Positions 16,778 through 25,868 of a stretch of DNA of 64,000 nt are shown here, piece by piece. The notes under the pieces were generated by a model, which was not told the origin of the DNA, made no database searches, and saw only the letters and a program-made list of their open reading frames with translations. Source of the stretch: Blautia coccoides (GTDB lineage Bacteria > Bacillota > Clostridia > Lachnospirales > Lachnospiraceae); NCBI RefSeq assembly GCF_034355335.1, contig NZ_CP136422.1:1429001-1493000 (forward strand), read 5' to 3'. Made by a program: the position numbers and the translations under genes. Each line of letters starts with the position of its first letter. The stretch's first letter is position 1.

Positions 16778-16851
16778 GTTGTATGGGAAGTTTTCCGGAT
16801 TTTCTGTCCGATACAGCGTGTGTCCGAGAATTATTAATGGAGGAGAAAAGT

Positions 16852-17277
16852 ATGTGGAACTATATCTGGCCTATCCTTTTAGTGATTGGCTCCAACACGG
16901 TTTATAACATCTGTGCCAAATCAACGCCGGCAGAGGCAAATGCCTTTGTATCCCTTTCTGTGACATATCTGGTAGGTACTCTTTTGTCCATAGGAATGTT
17001 TTATCTAACGTCTGCCGAGAGAGGTTATTTTGCAGAGTTAAGAAAATTGAACTGGGCTTCTGTTGTATTAGGAGCATCTGTCGTTGCTCTGGAATTTGGT
17101 TATATCGCCATATACAGAGCCGGCTGGAAGGTCAGCGCCGGTTCTCTGGTCGCTAATATCGGTCTTGCGGTTATTCTGATCGTGGTGGGTGTGGTCTTTT
17201 ACAAAGAACTGATAAGCTTAAAACAAATCTGTGGAATCCTGCTGTGTCTGGGCGGCCTGCTTCTGCTCAACACATAG
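16852..17277 (+). CDS. Small EamA/SMR-like membrane transporter
   Basis: A 141-residue membrane protein with four or five hydrophobic helices and the EamA half-domain look (LGASVVALEFGYIAIYRAGW, then ANIGLAVILIVVGVVFYKEL). It is about half the size of standard DMT transporters, so it should work as a dimer. The ATG at 16852 is set by GGAGGAG. Substrate unknown. The leader carries a promoter followed by a terminator, so expression is probably conditional on a ligand or translation event. Confidence 0.85.
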   Translation: MWNYIWPILLVIGSNTVYNICAKSTPAEANAFVSLSVTYLVGTLLSIGMFYLTSAERGYFAELRKLNWASVVLGASVVALEFGYIAIYRAGWKVSAGSLVANIGLAVILIVVGVVFYKELISLKQICGILLCLGGLLLLNT

Positions 17278-17294
17278 TTATAGTGGGTATGATT

Positions 17295-19517
17295 TCATTG
17301 GAAAATATTAGTTATTTCACTGTAGAATACATAACTTCCTTTTCCTACCCAGCATTCCTTCCCTGCGATCACCACAAGGGCATCCACCGGTGTGCTGATC
17401 TCATAACGCCACACATTCTCCGATTTTTTCCATCCTGAGCGTATGGTTCCATAACGTGTGTCCAGGGATATGGACAGCCATCCAAGTCTGCTGTCCGGAA
17501 TCGGTGCGATCCTCACCTTCTCATATCCCGGGAATTCTGGAATCCTCTGGATTCCGGCAGCCACACTGTAGATCCAGTCAGCCACAGCGCCATAAGCATA
17601 ATGATTGTAAGAATTCATATCTGCGCTCCAGAAGTTTCCGTCAGGCATAATGCCGTCCCAGTGCTCCCAGATAGTCGTTGCGCCTTTTGTGACCGGATAC
17701 AGCCATGATGGATATTCTTCTCTTAACAGAAGACTGTATGCCAGCTCTGCATATCCGTGATCGCTCAGCGTATGCAGGATATATGGAGTGCCCACAAAAC
17801 CGGTTTGGAGCTGTACGCCGCATTGTTTTACCATAGCTGCAAGCTGGTCAGCCGCGGCCTGGCAGTCCGGGGCAAGCTGGAAATGGGCAGCCAGGATGCA
17901 CTCTGTCTGTGTCCTGTATTCAGGATAAGCGATGCGGAAAGCAGTCACGATCCTGGTATACAGGTCTTCATAGGCTGTCACATTTTCACCCAATACTTTA
18001 CCCGCTTTGATCACCAGTGAAGTGGAATAGGCATAGAAGGCAGAGGCGATAAAGTCCTCCCGTGTGGACCCTTTATAGCTTCCGGATGGAGCATCCAGGC
18101 CAAGCCAGTCCCCATAATGAGTCCCTCCGGTCCACAGATATTCTGTTGTGGTATGGGTGGAAATATAGGAGATCCACTTCTTCATGAGGTTGAACTGGGA
18201 GGATAACAGCTCCTTGTTTCCATAGGCCAGATAGAGTTCCCACGGGCAGATGGCAGCCGCATCGCCCCAGGCAGAACTGGCAGGCTCCTGGGAAAGCAGG
18301 TCAGGGATCACATGGCCGACTCTTCCGTCTTCTCCTTGGTCTGCGGCCATATCCGCAAGCCATTTTGTATAGAATTTTTCCGTGTCATAATTCATGCAGG
18401 CTGTGCGGATGAATACCTGGGCGTCCCCTGTCCATCCAAGACGTTCATCCCTTTGGGGACAGTCTGTGGGTACGTCCACAAAGTTTCCCTTCTGTCCCCA
18501 GATAACATTGTCAAAGAGCTGGTTCAGCAGGGGATTAGAGCAGTTAAAATATCCGGTCCGCTGCATGGCAGAGTGTATCACAACTGCTGTGAAATTTTCT
18601 GGTTTTGCGGCAGCCGGGCCTCCGGGAAAACGGTCGATCCGTATATAGCGGAAACCAAAGAAAGTGAGTTTGGGCTTGTAGGACTGCTGACCGTCACGGC
18701 AGATATACAGGTATTGGGCTTTTGCAGTCCTGTAATTTTCTGTATAAAAACATCCCTCTTTGTCCAGAACTTCCGCATGGGAAAGCTCCACCTTTTCTCC
18801 GGCTCTGGCTGTGAGATGGATTTCCACATAACCTGTGACATTCTGGCCGAAGTCTGCCACAGTCTCTCCTTTTGGTGTGGTAAAGATACGTATAGGCGCA
18901 AGTCTTTCCTGCTCCCGGATCTCTTCGCCCTGCTGGGGGATTAAGGTGTGTGTCGGACCTTCAAATTCACATACAGGCCCGGCAGAGTTTTGTGCCTGTT
19001 CATCTCCGGTTATAGATGTGCTTTCGCATTCCAGTGAAGCGTCATAGATTTCTCCGTCGTATATCTCCGAAAAGAGGATGGGACTCTCCGAAAAAGTCCA
19101 GGACTCATCTGTTGCGGTATACACAGCGGAATCATCCTCGCAGATGATCTCCAACTGTGCGAGAAGCCCTGCGGGACTTTTTTTCAGCGCCTCCTGGACA
19201 TCGGATTTACTCCAGCCGGGCATGGGGCTGCGGTACCAGCCTTTCCCCACAGTGACGGAAATATGGTTTTCTTTTTTCAGAAGATTTGTAATGTCATAGA
19301 CCTGATATTGGAGCCGTTTTTGATAAGAAGTCCAGCCCGGGGCCAGAATAAATTCCCCCACGCGGGTTTTGTTGAGCACGGCTTCGTATGTGCCAAGGGC
19401 TGTTATAAAAAGTCTTGCAGACTTTACCGGTTTTTCTAGATAGAAATCTTTTTGGAACAGGGGGCAGATATCGCCTGTATCCGTCTGTGGTCTTATCCAT
19501 TTTGCATGCCATTCCAT
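17295..19517 (-). CDS. Alpha-L-rhamnosidase (GH78)
   Basis: A 740-residue glycoside hydrolase that releases terminal alpha-L-rhamnose from plant glycosides or polysaccharides. The N-terminal beta-sandwich (AKWIRPQ, GTYEAVLN) is followed by a jelly-roll domain and the (alpha/alpha)6 catalytic domain. The GH78 hallmark DVPTDCPQRDERLGWTGDAQ (about residues 352-371) contains the catalytic general-acid Glu region, and WEHWDG sits near residue 635. There is no signal peptide, so rhamnosides must be imported first. It is shorter than the usual 850-1000 residues because extra N-terminal carbohydrate-binding domains are absent. It is divergent from an AraC regulator. Confidence 0.95.
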   Translation of the reverse strand: MEWHAKWIRPQTDTGDICPLFQKDFYLEKPVKSARLFITALGTYEAVLNKTRVGEFILAPGWTSYQKRLQYQVYDITNLLKKENHISVTVGKGWYRSPMPGWSKSDVQEALKKSPAGLLAQLEIICEDDSAVYTATDESWTFSESPILFSEIYDGEIYDASLECESTSITGDEQAQNSAGPVCEFEGPTHTLIPQQGEEIREQERLAPIRIFTTPKGETVADFGQNVTGYVEIHLTARAGEKVELSHAEVLDKEGCFYTENYRTAKAQYLYICRDGQQSYKPKLTFFGFRYIRIDRFPGGPAAAKPENFTAVVIHSAMQRTGYFNCSNPLLNQLFDNVIWGQKGNFVDVPTDCPQRDERLGWTGDAQVFIRTACMNYDTEKFYTKWLADMAADQGEDGRVGHVIPDLLSQEPASSAWGDAAAICPWELYLAYGNKELLSSQFNLMKKWISYISTHTTTEYLWTGGTHYGDWLGLDAPSGSYKGSTREDFIASAFYAYSTSLVIKAGKVLGENVTAYEDLYTRIVTAFRIAYPEYRTQTECILAAHFQLAPDCQAAADQLAAMVKQCGVQLQTGFVGTPYILHTLSDHGYAELAYSLLLREEYPSWLYPVTKGATTIWEHWDGIMPDGNFWSADMNSYNHYAYGAVADWIYSVAAGIQRIPEFPGYEKVRIAPIPDSRLGWLSISLDTRYGTIRSGWKKSENVWRYEISTPVDALVVIAGKECWVGKGSYVFYSEITNIFQ

Positions 19518-19621
19518 ATAAGAAATACCTCCGTTTTTCTTTTCTTGACTTTCATGATACCAGAGAATAAAATTGAAAGAAACACCTGTATTTTACTAAA
19601 ATAGGGGGTGAATTTGCGTTT

Positions 19622-20527
19622 ATGGATAAGGCAGTAACCATCCATATCAGAGAAGTATCAAAAGAAAGCCGGGAGAGGCTGGTAATGATGCCGTACCGGC
19701 AGACCGATATGGAAAGCCACAACCATGATTTCTTTGAATTGGTTTATGTAGTAAAGGGGAGAGCTGTGCATACACTGAACTCCCGGGAGGGAGTTCTGAA
19801 AGAAGGGGATTACTTTATCATAGACTATGGCAGTGTGCACAGCTATTCAAAAAGTGAGGATTTTACACTGATCAACTGTATCTTTTTGCCCGAAGTCATA
19901 GATGAGACCATGACGGGCTGCCGTTCTCTAGATGAACTTCTTCATGGCTGTCTGATACGATACTACACGTCCATACCGGGGGAGACACCGGGGAATCGTA
20001 TTTTTCACGATGAGGATGGACGGATCAGGCAACTGATCATGGGAATGCTGGAGGAATATGAGGAGAAGAAAGAGGGATATGCGGAGGTCTTTCGATGCAG
20101 GCTGATCGAACTGCTGATCCTGACTCTAAGAAAAGGCGTTCATGAGAAACCAAAGCATCCAAAGCACCGGGCGGTGCTTGACGTGCTCCAGTATGTTGAC
20201 TGCAATTATCAGAATTATGTAAACTTGGGAATGTTCTGTCAGCAGTATCATTATACGTTGTCTTATATCAGCCGGATCTTCCGGCAGGAAACAGGGCTTT
20301 CCTTCCGGGAATATCTGCAGAAGGTAAGGATAGAGAAGAGCTGTCAATTGCTGGCCGGGAGTGATATGAGGATTGGAGAAATAGCTCAGGCGGTAGGATA
20401 TGAGGATAAGAAGTTTTTTAACACTATTTTTAAGAAGATCGTGAAAATGACACCCCGGGAGTATAGGAATCTGTCTTCGGTGAAAGGAAAAGGTTCAGGT
20501 GCTGTAAACAGTGATGAACGGTTATAA
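19622..20527 (+). CDS. AraC-family regulator next to the rhamnosidase
   Basis: A 301-residue regulator with an N-terminal cupin sensing domain (SHNHDFFELVYVVKGRAVH, about residues 31-49) and a C-terminal double helix-turn-helix (NLGMFCQQYHYTLSYISRIF and IGEIAQAVGYEDKKFFNTIF). About 100 bases separate it from the divergent GH78 gene, so it probably activates rhamnoside use, as RhaS/RhaR do for rhamnose. GGGGGTGA precedes the start. Confidence 0.93.
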   Translation: MDKAVTIHIREVSKESRERLVMMPYRQTDMESHNHDFFELVYVVKGRAVHTLNSREGVLKEGDYFIIDYGSVHSYSKSEDFTLINCIFLPEVIDETMTGCRSLDELLHGCLIRYYTSIPGETPGNRIFHDEDGRIRQLIMGMLEEYEEKKEGYAEVFRCRLIELLILTLRKGVHEKPKHPKHRAVLDVLQYVDCNYQNYVNLGMFCQQYHYTLSYISRIFRQETGLSFREYLQKVRIEKSCQLLAGSDMRIGEIAQAVGYEDKKFFNTIFKKIVKMTPREYRNLSSVKGKGSGAVNSDERL

Positions 20528-20554
20528 GAGGGTGACTGAAAAACGACATAGTGA

Positions 20555-20584
20555 TTGACAGGTAAAGATATGGCAGGTTATAAT
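20555..20584 (+). promoter_or_regulatory. Consensus sigma-A promoter with no gene behind it
   Basis: TTGACA (20555-20560), 18 bases, TATAAT (20579-20584): both hexamers match the consensus exactly. The next credible start codon is 520 bases away. Confidence 0.8.
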
Positions 20585-20590
20585 GAAAAA

Positions 20591-21066
20591 CAGAAGAAAA
20601 CGGGAGGTGTGTGTTTGTCTATTGTAGTAAGAAAATAAATCAAATGTATAATCTAATACAAAGAAGAGTTGTGGTTACAGATAACTCTTTTATTGTTGTA
20701 CAGGTTTATTTTGCTTACAGGAAACGAAGCACACCAAAAGTAAAGTTCTTTTCATATATTTCCCGGGGGTTCCGGTACGTATTGGATCGTTAATTTCAGC
20801 AGCCTTGGATGCCAAGCTCAGCAGATATATTTTTCATTAGCTGCGGCACTGCCGTAAGGAGAATATATACTGTAGATTGTTTGCGCGCGCTGTAAAGGTT
20901 CATATTTAAACGTACTCTGGCATCTTGAGGCGCTTAAGTGGCTTGTTAAGTTCTTAGGAGGCTATAAAAAAGGCCATAGAGCCATAGATCGGAAGAAATA
21001 TAATTTACATACTTACTCATGGTATTGTTTACGACATAATGTAAGCAAGATACCATGAGTTTTTTT
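20591..21066 (+). ncRNA. Candidate structured noncoding RNA or long leader, family not recognised
   Basis: About 476 bases from a perfect-consensus promoter to a strong terminator, without a convincing reading frame. Local pairings include AAGAGTT (20664-20670) with AACTCTT (20683-20689), CTTGG with CCAAG near 20800, and several GGC/GCC pairings between 20930 and 21000. I cannot match it to 6S RNA, tmRNA, T-box or a known riboswitch. It could be an independent RNA, a long attenuated leader of the exporter genes, or a decayed element that kept its promoter. Confidence 0.4.
21015..21066 (+). terminator. Strong terminator upstream of the broken exporter
   Basis: ACTCATGGTATTGTTTAC (21015-21032) pairs along its length with 21041-21060, with one G-U pair and one unpaired base. 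Six T residues follow. Confidence 0.85.
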
Positions 21067-21102
21067 GTGCGTAAAATTAAGTATAGAAATTGAAAGAGGC
21101 AG

Positions 21103-21998
21103 ATGAATATGAACGTTATAGAAGTTAAAGACTTATCAAAAGTTTACAAAAGGTATAAAAAGCGTGAGGGATTAAAGGGCAGTCTGACAGGCCTGTTCCG
21201 GCGGGAATATGAAGAGAAAACAGCAGTCAGCCATATTGATCTATGTGTGGAAGAAGGGGAATTTGTAGGGCTGATAGGAAAAAATGGTGCAGGAAAGACA
21301 ACCCTGGTAAAAATGCTCACAGGTATTATAGCACCTTCCAGCGGTTCTGTTAGTGTCCTTGGATATTATCCAAATAAATTGGAGAAACAGTTTCGGCAGC
21401 AGTATGCTTTAGTAATGGGACAGAAGAGCCAGTTGTTTTTCGAGCTGACAGCAGGGGATACCCTCCAGCGACCCTGTCTCTAGGCGAAAGAATGAAAATG
21501 GAACTGTTGGCCGCTCTGCTCCACAATCCCAAAATACTTTTTCTGGATGAGCCAACCATAGGTTTGGATGCAGTGGCAAGTATGCAGATACGAAGGTATC
21601 TGAAAGAAGTGAATCAGGACAGGAAGACGACAATTCTTCTGACTTCCCACTATATGGAGGATATTAAATCCCTTTGCAGGCGGTCTGTTGTTATCAGCCA
21701 GGGAATGAAGGTATATGATGGCAGCACAGAACAGCTCTTTGAGCGCTATCAGAATAGTAAAAGGATAACACTGGTATTTGAGGAACTCACTAAGATTGAG
21801 ATTCCGGAAACTCTGGCAGAGAAATGCAGGATTCTGGAGGACAATGGTTATAAAAAAGTATATGAAATGCCTAAGGAGGACTCTGGCAGATTCCTGGAAT
21901 ACTTTATGAGTTATAAGCCCACGGACATTTCTCTGGATGAGGAAGAGATTGGCAGAGTGGTGGAAAGGATCTATGCAGATGTGAGGGAGAGGACATGA
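21103..21998 (+). pseudogene. ABC-2 exporter ATPase, broken by internal deletion and frameshift
   Basis: Two frames together spell one ATPase. The first (21103-21483) has Walker A GLIGKNGAGKTTLVK and the Q-loop region MGQKSQLFFELTAGDTL, then runs out of frame to a stop. The second begins just before 21492 and reads LSLGERMKMEL (ABC signature), ILFLDEPTIGLD (Walker B) and LTSHYMEDI (switch His). Against related ATPases of about 325-340 residues, roughly 40 residues of the helical subdomain are missing between TAGDTL and LSLGE, and the two sides are out of frame. A short ACCCT direct repeat at the junction suggests slippage. Two intact permeases follow, so loss may be recent, or an assembly error should be excluded. 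Confidence 0.85.
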
Positions 21999-22789
21999 AA
22001 AAATATCTGGAAGCGGCAAAAGTGTATCTGAAAGTAAAACTTATGTGGAGGGTAGATTTGATATTTGGTTTTATATCCATTGTAATGAAAATCATATTTG
22101 CTTCCTTGCTGTGGGGCATCATATTCAGGGATAGGGAGTTGGTAGCAGGATTTACCAAGAATAGCATGATGACATACTATCTGCTCAGTGCCTTTTTTGC
22201 ACAGATTGATATTTCGGAAAAAATAAGTGGGGATATCACATTAGGGATAAGGAGCGGGACCTTCTCGAAATATATGACAGTACCTTTGGATGCTGACAAC
22301 TATTTTCTGGCTATGGAGGCCGGTTCCATATTGCCTCATATTGTGCTGGATGCAGCGGCGGTATTTCTCATCGGTTTGGGATTTGGAATCAGGATAAGTA
22401 TTACCTCAGATATCACCTGTATTTTGTGTGCCCTGGTGATTGCTTTTCTGGGGCTGCTTTTTATGGCACAGCTCAGTTATTTTCTGGGAATCCTGACATT
22501 TCGGTTTGAAGAGATATCTACATTTCTGATGATAAAGCAGAATATCCTGGCTTTAGTCTCAGGTTCTGTTATACCTCTTGTTCTCCTGCCTGAGATGGTG
22601 GTGAAATGTATGCAGGCCCTTCCTTTTTACTATACTGCATATCTGCCGTCCATGCTGCTCATGGGGAAAAACGGTGAGGAAGCTGTGAGAGGAGTATTTA
22701 TTATGCTGGGCTGGAATCTGGGCATCAGGCTTCTGGAAAAGATTGTTTATGAGAAGTACAGAGTGAAATATGACGGAGCCGGGATATAG
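21995..22789 (+). CDS. ABC-2 type exporter permease, first subunit
   Basis: A 264-residue protein with about six hydrophobic helices, of the ABC-2 permease type found with the 325-residue ATPases of the viologen-exporter-like group. The ATG overlaps the stop of the ATPase remnant by four bases, so translation was coupled. It appears intact. Without a working ATPase in the same operon it would need another ATPase to function. Confidence 0.85.
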   Translation: MKKYLEAAKVYLKVKLMWRVDLIFGFISIVMKIIFASLLWGIIFRDRELVAGFTKNSMMTYYLLSAFFAQIDISEKISGDITLGIRSGTFSKYMTVPLDADNYFLAMEAGSILPHIVLDAAAVFLIGLGFGIRISITSDITCILCALVIAFLGLLFMAQLSYFLGILTFRFEEISTFLMIKQNILALVSGSVIPLVLLPEMVVKCMQALPFYYTAYLPSMLLMGKNGEEAVRGVFIMLGWNLGIRLLEKIVYEKYRVKYDGAGI

Positions 22790-22799
22790 GGGGACAGAA

Positions 22800-23591
22800 A
22801 TGAGAGAGAATATAAGATTGATCAAAGTGCTGATAAAATTAAGGTTAGAGAGAGTGATGATGTTCCGCCTTGGTTTTTTCGGGCCGTTTTTTGTAGATGG
22901 GAGTTTATTTGTGATTCAGCTTCTGGTGTTTCAGGCCATTTATTCCAATGTGGATAGGATTGGCAATTGGAAGCAGGGAGATATGATACTTTTTATCGGA
23001 ACATTTTCTCTTATCAATGCTCTCAATATGAGTATTTACTTTTTCGGAGTTAATTCCATACCGGAAAAAATCAGGACAGGAGAGATCGATCTGTACCTGA
23101 CAAAACCGGTCAGCCCTCTGCTCAGGCTGACCTTTGAGCAGGTAAATCCAGGGGCCGTGCCTCTTGTGATCTTCAGTATTGCTATCATTTTTTACGGCGC
23201 AAATGCAGCAAAAATAGACTTTAACATCAGTAATACATTGGGTTATGTGATTTCTGTGGGAATGATGACAATTTTGTTTTATGAGCTGGAGGTAATGATC
23301 CGTTCACTGGCATTTTTTACGGTATCTTCAGAGGGCATTCTGCAGATAGAGATAAATGGCCTGGATATGTGTATGCAGATACCTGGTACGGTGTTTTATG
23401 GAGTCTATAAGTTTGTTTTTTATTATGTCCTGCCTTACGGCATAATTTCCACATATCCATCTTTGATCCTGCTGGGAGATTTTACATGGAAAATGGCATT
23501 GCAGGAAGGGGCAGCACTGGCTTTTTTTACATTGTTGACTTTTGTGATATGGAAAACAGGTTTGAAAAGATATGACAGTGTCAGTTCCTGA
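22800..23591 (+). CDS. ABC-2 type exporter permease, second subunit
   Basis: A 263-residue six-helix permease similar in size and layout to the preceding one (GEIDLYLTKPVSPLLRLTFE is typical of the group). The ATG at 22800 follows AGGGGGA and lies ten bases after the first permease. Together the two would form a heterodimeric export channel. Substrate unknown. Confidence 0.85.
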   Translation: MRENIRLIKVLIKLRLERVMMFRLGFFGPFFVDGSLFVIQLLVFQAIYSNVDRIGNWKQGDMILFIGTFSLINALNMSIYFFGVNSIPEKIRTGEIDLYLTKPVSPLLRLTFEQVNPGAVPLVIFSIAIIFYGANAAKIDFNISNTLGYVISVGMMTILFYELEVMIRSLAFFTVSSEGILQIEINGLDMCMQIPGTVFYGVYKFVFYYVLPYGIISTYPSLILLGDFTWKMALQEGAALAFFTLLTFVIWKTGLKRYDSVSS

Positions 23592-23614
23592 TAAAAATAT
23601 GTATATAGACAGTC

Positions 23615-23643
23615 TTACACAGACAGCAAAAAACAGGTATAAT
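23615..23643 (+). promoter_or_regulatory. Possible promoter of the DUF169 gene
   Basis: TATAAT (23638-23643) with TTACAC (23615-23620) at 17-base spacing. The -10 is perfect, the -35 is weak. Confidence 0.45.
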
Positions 23644-23701
23644 GTGAGCATAAAGACCAGTCATGTAAAATCTTACCCGGCAGAAAGGGAGGTACGATTC
23701 T

Positions 23702-24418
23702 ATGAAAAGTAAAATGAAAGAGGCAATTAAGCTGTCAAGTCAGCCCGTGGCAGTCATCAAATCGGACAGGATGCCTGAAGGAGCCATACATTTCAAAGAG
23801 GGAGTGTGGGGCTGTGTGATCCCTATGCTGTCCGCAGCGTCAAAGGGCAGAACCGCGGCGTTTTGTGAGGAAACCACCACATGTCCGGGAGGCAAAGTGG
23901 GTATGGGATTCAAAGGCTTTGAACTGGGGACCATCGAATATTTTCTATCTACAGGAGGCGTGGGCCCGAAACCGGGGGAATTTTATAAAAAGAACCCTGA
24001 TCTGGCTAGGAAATACGCAGAGAATGTACCAAAGGTTAAGGCTGAGAGATACGTTGTACTGAAACCGCTCAGTGAAGTAAAAGAGGAGGAGAAGCCGGAG
24101 GCGGTTGTTTTTTTGGTAAATGCGGACCAGCTTTCTGCGCTTGCCACACTTGCCAACTATGACCAGCCAACCCAGGATAATGTACAGATCAAGTTTGGCG
24201 CAGGGTGTGCACAGGCCATTCTCTATGCAGTGAGTGATCAGGAGGATGGGAAAAGAAAATGTACCATAGGACTTACCGACCCGTCAGCGCGGAAATGCAT
24301 CAGCAAAGAACTGTTGTCCTTCAGTATTCCCTATGACAGATATCTGGAGATGGAGGAGCAGGTGGGGGAGAGCTTTCTCACAAAAGACACCTGGGTGCAT
24401 CTGTCTGAAAGGATCTAA
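23702..24418 (+). CDS. DUF169 family protein
   Basis: A 238-residue soluble protein of the DUF169 family: SSQPVAVIKSDRMPEG at the N-terminus, a Cys-containing EETTTCPGGKVGMGF segment (about 57-71) and FGAGCAQAILYAV (about 165-177). The family is common in anaerobes and archaea and has no settled function; the conserved cysteines suggest metal or cofactor binding. GGGAGG precedes the ATG. It is convergent with a URO-D-like gene. Confidence 0.8.
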   Translation: MKSKMKEAIKLSSQPVAVIKSDRMPEGAIHFKEGVWGCVIPMLSAASKGRTAAFCEETTTCPGGKVGMGFKGFELGTIEYFLSTGGVGPKPGEFYKKNPDLARKYAENVPKVKAERYVVLKPLSEVKEEEKPEAVVFLVNADQLSALATLANYDQPTQDNVQIKFGAGCAQAILYAVSDQEDGKRKCTIGLTDPSARKCISKELLSFSIPYDRYLEMEEQVGESFLTKDTWVHLSERI

Positions 24419-24425
24419 ATAAATT

Positions 24426-24462
24426 GGCGGCTGTAAAAGAATTTGTGAATTTTACAGCCGCC
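24426..24462. terminator. Bidirectional terminator between DUF169 and URO-D genes
   Basis: A perfect 13-bp stem, GGCGGCTGTAAAA (24426-24438) with its complement at 24450-24462. The A/T-rich inner end and the short flanking T-rich sequence serve both convergent genes. Confidence 0.75.
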
Positions 24463-24476
24463 GTCTTTGTATCAGA

Positions 24477-25727
24477 TTAATATTTTCCATAAGTCTTTAC
24501 CGCGTCGAACATGGCAAGTACATTCTCATGCTTTACCCCATGATCAATGGTGGTATTCACATCAAAAATATAACCGCCGTCCAAAGCACAGATGTCCAGA
24601 AGGCGTCTCACCGCGTCTGTCACCTGCTCCGGTGTCCCTGTCTCCAGTATCCTTCCGTCAAACCCGCCGCTGATACAGCAGTTTTTACCCACGATCCGTT
24701 TGGCCTCCCTCATGTCGCAGTTTTCAAAGTGGACCAGACACTTTCCGGCAGGAAGTTCGGATAAAAATTCAAGCCGGGAATCATATTTTCCCTCTGTATA
24801 GACGTAGGGGATCTGTCCGGCAGCGGCCAGACCTTCTACCAGTGCTTTTAAAGTCGGCCAGTAGAATTCACGGTATTGCTCATTTCCCATGAAACCGTCA
24901 AGGCCTTTGTGCAGAGGAATAAATACAACCTTCCCCTTGGAGCTTTCGGCCTGGGCAAGTGCCCCGTAGAGTGTGCCGGGATAGAAAAAGTCAATGGCTT
25001 TATGGACATTTTCCGGCTGTTCGTACAGATCAGCCATGGTATCCAGTGTGCCCCTTAGACAGTCACTGAGCATATCGAAGGCGCAGGTTGTTGTGGCCTT
25101 GAAAAATAAGGGATATCCGGCTTCCATCATTTCCACGTCAAAGTTATGGGCCTCTTGGTAATAACGGGAGATCATTCCGGCTGCCTCCCCCAGTTTCACG
25201 AACATTTCCGCAATGGCCGGATCTGCAAACTGCATCATTCCGGGAAGAGCGCCGTATCCCAGCATTTGGCCGAAGGACATCTTTGCCATAGGCTCCATCA
25301 GCTTGAAATTTCTGGGAAGGTATCTCTTCATGATCCAGCCGGTCAGATCTGTCAGCAGTTCTGAATACTCCTCATCACCTAAGTACGCCTTTTCCACAAA
25401 TTGATGGATGGAATTCTCAGTACAGACACCGCCTTTTTGTCCGGCCCACTGCAGGAAAGAGATTCCCGTCAGTTCAAAACACGGTCCAAGTCCGCAGAAA
25501 AACGGGGAATAGCCATAGTTTGCATCCGGTTCATAATCATTCAGATACTGACGGAGGGCGTTCTGCATAATTGAGGAATCGTACATGGCCTCCGCCATGG
25601 TGTGTCCAGAATGGGTGACAGAGTAGGTCTGGACAAAAGGAATTACAGGTACACGGTCAGGTTCTTTGACCGCAAGGGCATCATCGATACGTTTCGTTCT
25701 TGCCTGATACTGCTTAGTGGTACACAT
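24477..25727 (-). CDS. URO-D / corrinoid methyltransferase-like family protein
   Basis: A 416-residue member of the URO-D superfamily (RTKRIDDALAVKEPDRVPVI at the N-terminus, then TTCAFDMLSDCLRGTLDTM and VHFENCDMREAKRIVG). The late Cys-rich part NCCISGGFDG and the GTPEQVTDAVRRLLDIC helix match methyltransferase-like members such as MtaA or CmuA relatives better than HemE. The start at 25727 is set by GGAGG seven bases upstream. No corrinoid protein gene is seen nearby, so the substrate cannot be named. It is divergent from an AraC regulator only by position; that AraC is transcribed in the same direction upstream. Confidence 0.8.
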   Translation of the reverse strand: MCTTKQYQARTKRIDDALAVKEPDRVPVIPFVQTYSVTHSGHTMAEAMYDSSIMQNALRQYLNDYEPDANYGYSPFFCGLGPCFELTGISFLQWAGQKGGVCTENSIHQFVEKAYLGDEEYSELLTDLTGWIMKRYLPRNFKLMEPMAKMSFGQMLGYGALPGMMQFADPAIAEMFVKLGEAAGMISRYYQEAHNFDVEMMEAGYPLFFKATTTCAFDMLSDCLRGTLDTMADLYEQPENVHKAIDFFYPGTLYGALAQAESSKGKVVFIPLHKGLDGFMGNEQYREFYWPTLKALVEGLAAAGQIPYVYTEGKYDSRLEFLSELPAGKCLVHFENCDMREAKRIVGKNCCISGGFDGRILETGTPEQVTDAVRRLLDICALDGGYIFDVNTTIDHGVKHENVLAMFDAVKTYGKY

Positions 25728-25868
25728 ATGCAATCCTCCTTTGCATGGCACAATAATTGTTGATGTTTTTATTGTATCACACTTATAAAAGATTGACTAT
25801 TATGTAATGAAAAATAAATATTCTGAAAAAACACCTCGGTATTAACTACAAAACAGGATATCGGCTGT

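Noticed and set aside
20611..20793. A 60-codon GTG-start frame behind GGGAGG
   Set aside because: The ribosome site is only three bases from the start and the composition is untypical; the region is better described as candidate noncoding RNA.
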